A stretch of 64,000 bases of DNA, taken from Chlamydomonas reinhardtii. Lineage: Eukaryota; Chlorophyta; Chlorophyceae; Chlamydomonadales; Chlamydomonadaceae. Below are positions 46,782 to 58,003 of the stretch, piece by piece. Within the stretch, counting starts at the first letter, position 1. Each line of letters begins with the position of its first letter. Location: NCBI RefSeq assembly GCF_000002595.2, contig NC_057009.1, positions 7,217,335-7,281,334 on the forward strand, written 5' to 3'. Made by a program: the position numbers and the translations under genes. The notes beneath the pieces were generated by a model. That model searched no databases. It saw only the letters and a program-made list of their open reading frames with translations, and was not told the origin of the DNA.

Positions 46782-47690
46782 ATGAACGATGAGGGCGGAG
46801 TCTGTGGAAAGCCGATTATGCTCGAGCAAAGCACGGCCCACATTTGGCTCTCCAAGTTAAGGATTTATCTTAACTGGAAGGAGCTGGGTCCGGCTATCCG
46901 TGACGACGACGCGCCGGAGGCGAAGCAGCAGAAGGCGGTCGCCCTTATCCTGAGCCATGTGAGGCTGTCCGACCACTTCATCTATGAGGAGCTGCTAGAG
47001 ACCCTGGAAGCGGAGAAGAAGGCCAACCCTACTGCCAAGCAGAACGAGGCGAAGCGCCTTGTGCAAGCGCTGATGGCATACTACAAGAAGCTGGCGGCTG
47101 GAAATCACCGTCAGTGGGCAGCCGACCTGGGCAGCGTCAGGCTGGGAGGGAGCGAGCAGATTAGCGAGCTCATCCAGCGCATTGCTGACATGGTGGAGAG
47201 GCTGTGTTGGTCGGGATGCCCGGGCTACACCAACGGCGACCGCGACAGGCTCGTCGTGTCGGCAGCATTCAATGCTCTGCCGCAGGAGTATGCCAGCGTT
47301 GTGGCCATTGCAGAGGAGTTCTACACGAGCACTGGCAGGTGGAGCGTGCCGGACGCGGAGTCGAGGCTCACGCGGTTCCAGAACACCCTGACCAGCGTGC
47401 GCGGTAGCAGCAGCAGTGGCGAGCCGTCAATTCACTTTGTGCGCGGCGTGGGAGGCGGCCGTGGTGGCCGCGGAGGGCGCGGTGTGCGCAACAAGGAGAA
47501 CATCCAGTGCCACAGGTGCCAGGGCTGGGGACACTACAAGTACGAGTGCCCAGAGCAGGCCGCTGAGGGCGGCGGTGGCAACCGGGGGCGCGGTGCACAC
47601 GTTGGCCGGGACGGCGGTGACCGGCGCATGTGGGCGGTGAACGTGGACCAGGGAAACGGCCGGGGGCGCGGCCGGGGGGTCCGCGCCTAG
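46782..47690 (+). CDS. Gag-like protein of the LTR element, 302 aa
   Basis: One open frame. The N-terminal two thirds are helical and match the copia-type gag (UBN2/retrotran_gag) pattern: IWLSKLRIYLNWKELGP near residues 23-39, then FIYEELLETLEAEKK and YASVVAIAEEFYTSTGRWSV. A Gly/Arg-rich part leads to one CCHC zinc knuckle, CHRCQGWGHYKYEC (C-x2-C-x4-H-x4-C, about 244-257), for RNA binding. The tail is again Gly/Arg-rich. No protease or polymerase follows it. Such a protein would form particles that package the element's RNA. Confidence 0.85.
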   Translation: MNDEGGVCGKPIMLEQSTAHIWLSKLRIYLNWKELGPAIRDDDAPEAKQQKAVALILSHVRLSDHFIYEELLETLEAEKKANPTAKQNEAKRLVQALMAYYKKLAAGNHRQWAADLGSVRLGGSEQISELIQRIADMVERLCWSGCPGYTNGDRDRLVVSAAFNALPQEYASVVAIAEEFYTSTGRWSVPDAESRLTRFQNTLTSVRGSSSSGEPSIHFVRGVGGGRGGRGGRGVRNKENIQCHRCQGWGHYKYECPEQAAEGGGGNRGRGAHVGRDGGDRRMWAVNVDQGNGRGRGRGVRA

Positions 47691-47773
47691 TAGCGTTCGT
47701 AGGAGCAGAAGATATGATGTGGAGCATAGACTATGATGCTAGCTCCGATGTGATGTGAACGGCCACGTTGGGC

Positions 47774-48107
47774 TGTCGGTGCGAGTAAAGCATCGTGAGT
47801 ATGTCGGTGCGAGTAAAGCATCGTGAGTATGTCGGTGCAAGGAAGGCATCGTGAGTACGATATGCGTGCGAGTATGACACGCGGTGTGAGTGAAGCACCA
47901 GTATGAGACGTGCAAGTGAAGCACGGGGTGTGAGTTAAGCACCTGGAGATGTACGAGAGCAAATGCAACGGAATTGGCTTTGCGACTGTTGCACGAGTGA
48001 GGTGCACAGGTATGTTATGTGGCGCGTGAGGCCTGATTACTGCGGTATGGCCTGATCACAGCGAGTGAGGTCTGATCACTGCGAGTGAGACCTGATCACT
48101 GCGCGAG
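47774..48107. repeat. Short tandem repeats in the non-coding half of the LTR element
   Basis: Three 28 bp units (47774-47857, TGTCGGTGCGAGTAAAGC...), then looser GTGAGT(G/T)AAGCAC repeats, then about three 20 bp units of the type GCGAGTGAG(G/A)(T/C)CTGATCACT (48050-48107). They take the place where a polymerase gene would be. Confidence 0.85.
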
Positions 48108-48553
48108 ACGCCAGCGGTTGAGAGTTGCTGTTATGCTCTTATCATATGATGTTAAAAGATCATCTTATGTGTATGGCTCTCAAGCACTTGAAGCTATGAT
48201 GCCGGTAGTGCGGCATGATGCGGTGTGTGAAACCGCAGGTACGGTGAAGTGAAGCCGTAAGTACAGCGGATGCGGGAGCATTCGGACACGGGGGAGCCGT
48301 GCAGATATGATTGAGTATGGATTTCCGGATGGAATTGATTGCGATAGAAGACCGTATTGATTTGTGCTGATTATGGACGATGCAGTGAGAAAGAGAAAGA
48401 CGTGATCTTGAGGACACGAGGACATGGGACGATTGCAGTAGCACAGTGACTACAAGCGGCAAGCGTACGAGGTATGCAAGGAATTGTCTGTAGCACGTGA
48501 TTTGAGGTAGGAGGCTATTGCGATACGTAATTTGAGTATGGAGTTCTGCCCGC

Positions 48554-48560
48554 GGGGGAG
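48554..48560 (+). promoter_or_regulatory. Polypurine tract of the LTR element
   Basis: GGGGGAG directly before the 3' LTR, the expected primer for plus-strand DNA synthesis. Confidence 0.75.
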
Positions 48561-48785
48561 TGTTGAGATATCGGTCAGAACTATCCATAAGGGAGAACGT
48601 AGGGGAGTTCCGAGAGTGTGTGTGCGATACACCATGCAAGGACCTGACCCGGAACCCATGCGAGGGTATAAGCCAGAGAGCTACCCGTTATAGTTAAGTA
48701 GTGTGGTACTATGTAATGTGCGAAACAGTCTGACTGTCAGCCGCCCCTACTTCCGGCTAGCGATAGTCGTAATCACCATTCAACA
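48561..48785 (+). repeat. 3' LTR, 225 bp
   Basis: Identical to the 5' LTR over its full length by direct comparison, and followed by the second GCAGT at 48786-48790. Confidence 0.97.
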
Positions 48786-49149
48786 GCAGTGAAGTGTCGA
48801 ACGAAGTGAGAATGAGAGACCACGGCGCTCAGAGTTCAGAGGCATTAGAGATCCAAAGGGTAGCACGTGCAACGCATTTGTCTGGCGGCAGGCGAGTCTG
48901 TAGGGCGCTGTGCCGCTTAAGGGAACTTGGCGAACCGTGGCGTGTTAGGAAGGGCAACGAAGGGGTCCATACAGCCGAGCTAGACAAGCAGTGCACGGCG
49001 TCGCACGAAGTGCACAAACTGTTGTGACTCAAAGCTACTAGTGACAGCACCCATGATGAGCTGAGCGATGTTCACGGAATGGGAGCGAAAAGGGCGAGGG
49101 GTACAGAATGAAACGCAGCATTTGCGAGGCATCGGTCAATCCGTGCGGC

Positions 49150-49154
49150 TGTAA
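49150..49154 (+). terminator. TGTAA, possible original poly(A) signal of 5MP
   Basis: The first TGTAA on the plus strand after the LTR element. Confidence 0.4.
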
Positions 49155-49795
49155 CGTCCAGTCGACGTCCCTTCCTATTCAGCACTCAGATGATGAAGCC
49201 TGTTCAGTAACCAGTGTGAGCTTGCGTAATGCAGCGCTAACTAAGGCTTTGTCCGTCCTGCCTACTAAGGGAGCCCTGACGCAATCCGATACGCAGCGCA
49301 CAGCCACAGCCCGCAGCCCGGCTTGCGCACCATGTCCTCGCGGTTGCTTTGGGGTTGACGTTGCTTGCCTCGCGCCATAGCTTCTGCACTGCAGTGCATC
49401 ACGCCTCCTGTCCCTCCCTCGCTCCCATACATGTTGTGCTGGGCACCGGTGGCGCTGGTGTTCTCCAGGTTGGTTTCGGGCGCATCATTTCTGGTATTCC
49501 CAACGCCAGCACGGCCGCCGTCGTCCAGCCCAGCCATCCCAATACAGCAGCCACCTTAGCCATGGGCGCGACCGTCCACAGCGTTTACCGTCGGTTACGA
49601 GGTAACATGTGAATTAGCAACTTGCGCTACTGACTGCCTACTCTCGTGCCGCCTGCAAGCCCACTCCGCCTTCCGCTCTGGTCTACGTACGCATTAGTTC
49701 CGCAACACTACTCAATCCCTGCATGCGCCCACCAAATTTGATGAGGACGCCAAGCTCAGTCCACTGTTCCTACCCCTCACCCTACGACGACGCTA

Positions 49796-49800
49796 TTACA
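49796..49800 (-). terminator. Poly(A) signal TGTAA of the 49904-55031 gene
   Basis: TTACA on the plus strand, 104 bp past the stop codon on the minus strand. Confidence 0.65.
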
Positions 49801-49903
49801 TAGCACATTCATCTTCGGACTTTTAGATATTGGCGTATATCCATCTACGGCCATGCGGATTGAAGCTCTCTTCTCACTCCCGGCCTCGCAGCTAGGCGCA
49901 ACG

Positions 49904-52900
49904 TCACCGAGCAGGGCCGAGCTTACCGGCGCTACCTCCGCCAGCGCCACGGTTTGCCGTGATGGGCAGCCTCGTAGGGAACGACGGCGCAACGTCCAGC
50001 AACAGCTCCACCGACATCAGCTTCCGCTGCAGCACTCCGTTCCCGCGCTTCATGCCCACCCGCACCGCGCCCATGCCGCCGCTGGCGCGCTGCTCCTCCT
50101 CCTCGTTGGCGGGCGTCCGGCGGCCCTGCGCGGCACGCAGCAACCTGACCTCCTCATAGTACTTTGCAATGCCCGCCGCCTCCACCGCCATCGCCAGCGC
50201 CTCCTTGTGCACCGCCATAGCGGGTGCGTTGGGCGCGTTGGGCGGGACGCAGTCGGGCGGCTGCTTGCTGCTAACACGCAGGACCAGCTCCCCGCCGGGC
50301 ATGAGGCCCCAGCCCAGGAAGTAGCAGTTCCGCGCGTGCGGCGGCAGTTTCTCCACGAAGGCCGACCTGCAAGCGTGTGCAAGTCGGCCGCACGATGTCA
50401 GGGCATTGTCTGCATTTTCAGGCTGTTCCGCAAGTTCTGCCCATCAGCCTTCGACGCTTGCACACGCGCCGCTGCAGAGGACACATCCTGACATCCGTAA
50501 CCCCGACACACACGCGCCACCAAGAACATAACACCTCCACCAGCCCCCCACCATCCACGCCACTCACTTGGCCCGCTCGGTGATGTACACACACCACGCA
50601 GCCGTGCAGATATCCACATAGCCGTCCCGCTCCACGAACAGCCGCCGCAGCCCCCACCCGCCGTGCAGGTGCTCCCGGTGTAGCCGTGGCTCCAGCGGCA
50701 TACGGTCGCCCTGATGCAGCATAACACACAGCCGTTTAGGCAAAGCATGCAATGCATTTGCCATGTGACGACAAAGCCCACGTGGCTCGCACCACTCAAC
50801 CAACATCAAAGTTATCCGTGTACAGTGTCTGTTACAGTGCTGCAGTTTGCGGCGGTTACAGTCACTTTGACCCACCCGGATCCTCTCGCCCCGCCGCAGC
50901 CGCGTGTAGAACTCCAGCGGCTTGACTTCCCAAGACGCCCGGCACGGCGGCCGCTGGTTCTCCGGCGGCGCTAGCAGAATGGGCGGCAGCTGCAGGTCCG
51001 GTGTCGGCACAGCCGCCAGCCGCACCATACCCGGCAGTTCCCCGGCCGCCCCCGGAACCGCCATGCCGACAGTCAGCGCCGTGAGCTGAGCAATCGCACC
51101 CAGCGGAGGGCCCACCCATGTGTCTTGATGCGCCGGCAGCGGCCCAGGCCCCAGCAGAGGCTGGGTAGACAGCATGTCCAACGGCGGCAGATGCGGCGCG
51201 AGCGCCGCAGCGGCTGGATGCGGCGGCGTGGGCGGCCGGCCGACCCGTAGCACTAACACGCTGGCTCCGTTCTGCTCCGTTGCACCCCAGCCGGTCAGCA
51301 GCATTCCCGCCACGTGCGGCGGCACGCCGTGCAGCCGCAGCATCACCTCCCCATTCGGGCCGGGCTGCAGCGACACCCAACAGCAACAGCGGTGTGTGTG
51401 TGTGTGTGTTTGTGTGTTTGTGTGTTTGTGTGTGTGTGTGTGTATGTGTGTGTGTGTGTGAGGTCAGCCGTCAGCGCGAGACGCCAGGAGGGGTTGACGG
51501 TAGCTTGGCAGCGCCGCGGCGGCTTCACACCCTGTCCACAACACCCGGCCTTGCACCTCGCTCCCCCCCATGCGCCCGCACCTGTATGGATGCCTCGGTG
51601 GCGGGGTCGCCCATGTCGTCCAGCACCAGCACCGGGTACTCCTGTGGGTGGGCCCCACACGGGCAAGTCCTCGTAAGCCTACCTCGACTGAGAACTTGTA
51701 CGCTGCGGTGCGTTGGTCCCAGTGCCGCCTCTGGAAGACCCTGGCTTGCGCAGGCTTAGCCAGCATGCCGGCTACGGTCCCGCCCCGCCCTGGACCACCC
51801 CGCCCCGCCCTGGACCGCCCCCACACCGCGCACCTCGGGAACCACCTGGCCGTCCAGCTCCACCACCATGTGCTGGGGCATGCCGCCGCAGTGGCCCAAG
51901 TAGTCGCGCAGCACATCGCCCGGGATGCCCACGTCCGAGCGCCCCGTCAGCACTGCGCCCTCATCGGCATCTGCAGGCTCCGGGGCAGCAGCGGCGTGGC
52001 GCGCGCCTGCACCTGCGGCGGCGCTGGCGACGGCGCCGCCGCGCCGGGATCGGCTGGCGGGGCCGGTGGTGGGGCCGGCGGCGGCGGCGCCAGTGGGGGG
52101 CTCTGCCATGGTGGTGAGCAGCAGCAGCGTGTCCGGGTCGCGATCCTGTGGGGGGAGAGAGAAGAGCAGGGCGGCGTGGGTTTAGAAGAGAGCAAGCCCG
52201 AACGTGACCAGACGAGGAGAGGGTCGTAGCATGGTGACACAGCTCCTTCAATGCAGCGCTCGCCTGGTTAATCTAGAGACTGGCGTGATGTGCATGCGAG
52301 AGAACCAATGTATGCGTCGATGCAAGCGCCGCTTCTCCGCATACCGGTATCCTCATTTGCATCCAGACAGTCTTCCCACCATGTAAACAGACGCACGCAC
52401 CTGTGCGCCCCAGCCCAGGAAACGTAGCTGCATGCCCTGCACTGCCTCCGGCAGCTGCACAGCCGGCAGCGGGCCCGCGTCCCACAGCACCGGGCAGGGG
52501 AAGGGACCCGGGACCAGCTCCCCGTTGCAGACCAGCTGCAGAACAGGCAGGCGGATGAGCGCACGCACGCGGGCACCGTTAACGACTTCCACTGTTAGTT
52601 TGCCATGCAGTGCTGTGAGAAGTTGCATCGCGTACACCGGCACACGCGCTTGCGGTGTTCCCACATCTGACCTTTTCCTGTTTCAAGCAACCAGTCACAG
52701 CCATGCTCCCATGCTCTCCACACCTGGATGCCCCAGCCCCACAACCACCAGCATGCCTCACCTGTACCACTGCCAGCTCCGGCCGCATGCCGCCGGCCTG
52801 TTGCAGCTGCACCGGCACCACCCGGCCCAGCAGCAGCGGCTGCCCACCCGGCCCCAGCTCCGCTGGGTGGACTTGCCCCAGCCCCAGCCGCTGCTGTGCC

Positions 52901-55031
52901 GCCAGCCCCATCCCCCATTGCTCGAGCAGCGCTGAACGCGGCTGCAACTCCGCCTGCTGCTGTGGTGCTGGCCGCCGCCGCTGCTGTTGTTGCTGTTGTT
53001 GCTGGGCGTGCGAGGGCGGTAGAGGCGGCCGCGGCGGCGCGGAAGCGCCTCGCCCTGCGCCGGCCCTGCTGCCGCCGCGCGGCGCCGCCTGCAGCCGCTC
53101 CTCCCCGTCATCGCCATCCGCACCAGCAGTCGCCGAGCTCGGCGCGCGCTGCCCGCGCGGCCGACCCTTGCCCGCCAGCGATCCTCCAGCGCCCTGGCCG
53201 TGTGGGTGCGAGCCATTCCCTTGCGACACGACCTCAGCCAGGGGAGGCCGCTGAGACCCTGGCCCGAAGCCACTGTCGTCTCCGCCCACCGAGCCCGCCG
53301 CGCCGCCCCCGCTGCTGCCGCGAGCGCACCGACCACCAGCGCCGCCAGAGCTACCGGCACGTTGGGGTCCCGGGTGCGAGTCAGAGCCGCCGCCCGCGCT
53401 GTCCGCCGCCCCGGCGCCACCGCGCGCGCCGCCGCCGGAGCCCACCCGTGGCCGGCGCGCGGGGCGCGCCCCCGCCGCCGCCGCCGCCCCACCCGCTGGC
53501 TCCCGCGAGCCAGCCCGCTTGCGGCCCCGCCCCGAGCTCTCCGCCTGCAGCTCCCAGTCCTCATCGCCCTCGTCGCCACCGTACGCCTCCGCGTCGCTGT
53601 CATCCCCCTGCCGGGCGTGGGCGCGGGCTCGTGGGTAGGCGGCGCGGTTGCCGCGGCGGCCCGCCCGCTCCTGGTCCTGGTGGTCCTGGTGCTTGCGGGG
53701 GTCGTCCGGGTCGGGCCAGTGCCTCCGCCACACGTGGCAGGGGCAGCTGCAGAGGACAGGGGGTGGGGACGGGTAGCAAAGCGAGATAGAAGCCTCAGTA
53801 CCGCGGATACTCAACTCTAACCCAAAGTACGGTAGGCGGGATGCGGGGAGCGGGGAACTGGGAATCAGAAGGCTGAGAAAACCCGCGAAACACATGGAGA
53901 CAGAGGGGCGTTGCATGCATATCGGCTTGCTCTTGCAATTGCTGCGACCCCGCCCTTGCACCTCACCTGCAGTGGCCCTCCTGCCTGAACGGGTTGTTCC
54001 GCACCGGCTCCGGAGAAACAGCGCCGCCGTCGTCGCTGTCACTGGAACTTCCGCTCGAGTCGCTGTCACCGCTGCCGCTGCGGCTGCTGGAGCCGCCACT
54101 GCTGCTGCCACTGGTTGCGCTATTGCCGCCCTCCCCGTCGCTATCATCCTCTGCGAGGCGCTTTCCGCGGTTCGGCCGCGATCCCGACGCGGTGCCGCCT
54201 GCAGGAGCCGCACCCGCGCCACCCTGCTTGCCTGTCCCTGCCGCCCCCGCAGCCGGAGCCGCCCCAGCCCTTGTCTCGGTGGACTCCCCGCTGCCGGAGG
54301 GGCCGCTCCCAGCAGCATCGCCGCTCGCTACGCCTGACCCCAGCTCGCCAGCTGCCGCCGCTTCGGCCACCGCAGCCACCAGGTCGGCGCCTGCGGGCGT
54401 GGCGCGGCGACTGAGCACCTCAGCAACAGGCTTGGTTGCGCCTGCCGCAGCGCCGGCGCCAGCTGCCGCCCGGCCGCAGGCCGCGCCGCAGCCGCTACCA
54501 TAATTGCAGGGGCACGTGTATTTGCTCAGGTGGAAGTGCAGCTCGGTCTGGTTGACCTTCGCGACCTTCACCAGGTGGTAGCCTGTGTACTTGTCCAGGG
54601 CCTCCGTCAGGTTGAACGAGACCCGGAGCCCAAACTGTGAGATGAGATAGGTGCGGAGTTAGAGAGGTGGGCGTTTAGGGGCATCTCCGGTGTGTGCAGG
54701 ATCAGGCGACTTGACCCGGGGATGGACTCAGGAGCCAGGTGTGTGCGGGCAGAGGGTCCCCTCAGGCGGTTACACAGTCTCCTGCCAACGTCTGGGCAAT
54801 GTGCAGAGATACGGTACGCCTCCAAAGCACCTGGCAATCGTCGTTGGCGACCGCCTTGTAACGTGTGTTGTCAAGCTCCCCATCCGCCGTGACCGTGACT
54901 GACAGCACCTTGGGCAGCTGCCAGTACAGCCGCTGTTTCACGTACCAAGTATACGGCAGTATAAATGGCGTGGGAACATCGCCATTGATGTTCAGGCGCA
55001 CCGGCCTCGGCTGTGCAGCACGGTACGCCAT
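49904..55031 (-). CDS. Unknown protein with recurring LGWG motif and long disordered centre, about 1151 aa
   Basis: Not recognised. Nine exons on the minus strand: 55031-54831, 54634-53967, 53746-52762, 52535-52401, 52145-51834, 51641-51582, 51364-50876, 50710-50568, 50366-49904; all phases agree (3456 nt). The N-terminus (1-115) is ordered: FILPYTWYVKQRLYWQLPKV, FNLTEALDKYTGYHLVKVAK, LHFHLSKYTCPCNYGSGC. A Cys/His cluster follows, CxC...C in exon 2 and SCPCHVWRRHW in exon 3, which may bind metal. Residues about 120-560 are disordered (Gly/Ser/Ala, Gln runs). The C-terminal part repeats a unit ending LRFLGWG, MLLTGWG or CYFLGWG, followed by LVLRV or LLLLT. No signal or membrane segment. It may be nuclear. 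It is divergent from the prominin-like gene. Confidence 0.65.
51392..51460. repeat. (TG)n microsatellite in intron
   Basis: Interrupted TG/TTTG repeat of about 69 bp in the intron between exons 6 and 7 of the 49904-55031 gene. Confidence 0.95.
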
Positions 55032-55724
55032 AGGCGTGCGCGGCCTGCTTCAGCGGGTTTACGCCTGTCCCGCACACCCGCCCTCAGTCAAACACCGCTG
55101 CCAGCTGCTGTGCCAACCGCTGACACAGGCGCTGTGATTCCCAGGTTAATATGAGGCACGGCCAAGTAACAGCATTATCGTAGCGCCTGTAGCAGCCGGG
55201 GCCCGAACTATCAGAAACAGGTCTGACTTTGAAATTGCTAGCGCGTTCCATCCATCGTGCTTACTGGAAGTGCAAGTTACATGTTTATAAACGTGTTGGG
55301 CAAAATGCTGTCCTCATTTGCGGCAGAGGGCACCAACTTAAAGTTTGTTTGCGCTGCGACTCGCCAGGTTGGGTTATCGGTCAGGTAGAAGCAAGTTTCT
55401 ACATAACGGGCACAAGGACAACCTGTTAAAAATGCCTAGCGACGTCAGGGAACATACAAAGCTGCCTGCGACCCATCGGCCCATGCAAGTTCCATTCCAC
55501 ATATGCGACCAACGCGTGGGTTCTTGTCTTCAATCCTTTACAATTACTCTTCACGGCCTCCGTAAATATTTTCGCTGCGATTACTGAAAACAAAGCACAA
55601 ATACGCAAGTTCTATTGAAACAAAGCGTCGGTGAACACAAGCGCGACTTGATTCGTTTTGTGCCTTAGCTACTGTAGAGTATAGGAGATAGCTTAATCCA
55701 CTATTCAGCCAGCGCCTGTTAAGT
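55032..55724. other. Divergent intergenic region, 0.7 kb
   Basis: Promoters of the LGWG-motif gene (minus) and the prominin-like gene (plus). Less GC-rich than its surroundings. GTTTATAA at 55283-55290 is TATA-like but far from either start codon. No gene in it. Confidence 0.45.
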
Positions 55725-57949
55725 ATGGTTCAGCACAGGACGTTCCTCCTCGCGGCCTTGATGCTCGGGCTAGGCGTCATATCCCAGATAGCCGTGGCTC
55801 AGGAGACGCTTGAAGTATGCCCATCTAATAACTGGCGGGTGAGCAGGCGAGGCCCTCCATCTCGGGGTCGGTTCTTAGAGCTCTCGGCCCACGCCTGTCA
55901 GCAAATGAGACCGTGTTTGTGTTTATGAATACAAGAATCCCACTGCAATCTGAGGCCCGAAGCTGACTGGAACCACACTGGGGGACTGCCTGCCTGGTCG
56001 TGCCTATCCTGGCCCGTATCTGACTCAGCACTTCTCACGGCGACTGCCGGCCCTAACTTTCGGCCTCTAACTGCGGTCCCCTACACAATGCAGAAACTGC
56101 CATTCCTACGCGGGCCATCGGAAGCCTTCCGGAACGTCACAAAGTGGAAGCAAGCTGATGTTGAGGTGCGGTGTGTATCAGACCGGCTTGCGGCAGGCGG
56201 ACCTCCCTTAGTCACGAGTTAGCCCCATTTCCTTGTAGCGAACGCATGACCAGGAAGGGAGTCCTATGTGCTTAGGGGATTGACATGACAGATAGCATGC
56301 CAGAGCCAGCCGTGGGTTTTAGGTTTAGCCGCCGGGAGGAGCTGCGACGCTTCCGTCACCTCCGCCAGCGCCGGTGCCCTACTTGCCAGCTTGTTGGGGG
56401 GCGATGTATTGCGCAAACGACACAGCCCCAATCCAGTTGGCTTCGTTTGGTGTCCATATACATGACACGCAGGATTACGCCAAGAAGACGGTTGTGCCCC
56501 AAGTGATTGCGAACATCATATTCTTCGCTATGGCAGTGTTCACGCTGCTAGGCTTCCTCCTGTGGTGGGTGTCTGGAGGCTTACCGCTTTGGCATAGGGG
56601 TTTCACTGCTAGCCTTTGGTCGCTGCATACTCGAGCTGGATGAGGAAGACCTTCTGCCTTTGGCGCCTGGCTGGAGGCACCGCAGTTGAGTTAATATGGC
56701 GCCAAGCGACGGTGTAACGTGCCGCTGCCGGGCCTTCCATGTGGCAGCCGGCGGCCTGCCAGGGTTATGCCGTCACTGAACTGGCGCTGTTGCGCTCTGC
56801 ACGCAGGCGCCTGTTCCGCCGGTGCTGCATGTGCTGCTGCATGAAGGAGTCATGCGCCACTAAGCGCGGGGCGGCGGACCCGAAGCAAGTGCTTAGCGGC
56901 TGGGGCTATTGGATCACCAAGGTGCGCGGAAGCATCGAGAGCAGGTTGCAGGAGCAGGAAACGGGACATGTTGTGGTTTGGGCTGCCGAATGCTGGCTCT
57001 TAGGAAGGTGCCCTCGTCAGCCCAGCTCCGAATCGTGCCACCATCCAAGTTACAGGTAGCCCGCGGGACATGAGCCAGGACAGCTGTGGAACTGTTTGGG
57101 GTAGCGCCCAAATGCGCTTCAAGGCGCCTGTCTGTGTGCTGACTCGCTGCCATGGCAACCTGTCTGACCTGCAGATCCTCATCTTGCTCCTAGCTCTGGC
57201 GGCCTTCTGCTTCATGATTGCTGGTGAGCAACACCGCGCCGGTGCCCGTGTCCGAAGCCAAGTCATCGCTCGGGCGGGCCTGCACAGCGTCTAGGGCGGC
57301 AGGCTCCTGTACAGCCGGCCTTGGCATAGCCCGCGGCGGCTGCGGTGGCCGGAGAGGGCAATCCATATGCTGTACCGGCTATGCTTCTTCCAGCTATAGT
57401 AATCTCGACTGTCACTGCTGCCACTGCTGCCGTATCCTCCGCGTCCTCCCTGCTGCACTGGGTTCGGGCCGCGTGACCCTGCCTCCGTGCCCTGCCTCTT
57501 TGCACCTCCTTTCGCTCAGGCATGGCCACTGCGGAGAAGGACCTGGTGGTCAAGGTGTGGGAGCCGCTGGACCGCCTGACGGGCTATTTGGGCAACACCA
57601 CCAACACCATGGACTCGCTCATCCGGTCCTTGGACGGCGTCAACCCCATCCTCAACAACCTCACGGCCATTGCCAACAACGATATCAACTTCGCTGCCCT
57701 GAAGAGCAACCTCAATGTGCGTGCAAGCCGTGTGTGCCGTCACACGCCGGCGTCACTGGCGTGCTGCTCTCCCGCGCCGCGCACTCGCTGCGTAGTGTGC
57801 ATTCACCCGTGGCTCTTGGAGTCTGGCTATCTCCCACGTGACGCGCTTTCAACCAGGATTCCTGTTTCTCATTCGCGCACCTCTGCCGCTTCCTCCATAT
57901 TTTACTCGCCCACCACTGCCATCGTCTCACGATCCGCCCGCCCTCCCCT

Positions 57950-58003
<54 letters not shown>

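Larger units (their letters stand above)
46471..48785 (+). mobile_element. Gag-only, non-autonomous LTR retrotransposon (copia-like), 2.3 kb, looks whole and very young
   Basis: Parts in order: 5' LTR, primer-binding site, gag gene, about 860 bp of repeat-rich non-coding DNA, polypurine tract, 3' LTR, all inside a 5 bp duplication. The two LTRs are identical by eye, so insertion is recent. There is no protease, integrase or reverse transcriptase, so it must depend on enzymes of a related complete element. The gag-like gene looks whole; I see no breaks. Elements built like this are known in plants as TR-GAG elements. The gag type and priming site suggest a copia relative such as Osser of Volvox. 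It lies in the same direction as the 5MP gene, 114 bp after its stop codon. Confidence 0.9.
48786..49903. other. Intergenic region right of the LTR element, 1.1 kb
   Basis: The left part is probably the displaced 3' UTR of 5MP, with a plus-strand TGTAA at 49150-49154. That would put the original signal about 480 bp after the 5MP stop once the element is left out. The right part holds the 3' end of the next minus-strand gene. No other gene seen. Confidence 0.5.

Noticed and set aside
46782-47690. Zinc-knuckle protein as a host gene
   Set aside because: It lies between identical LTRs with a primer site and polypurine tract, and its fold pattern is copia-type gag.
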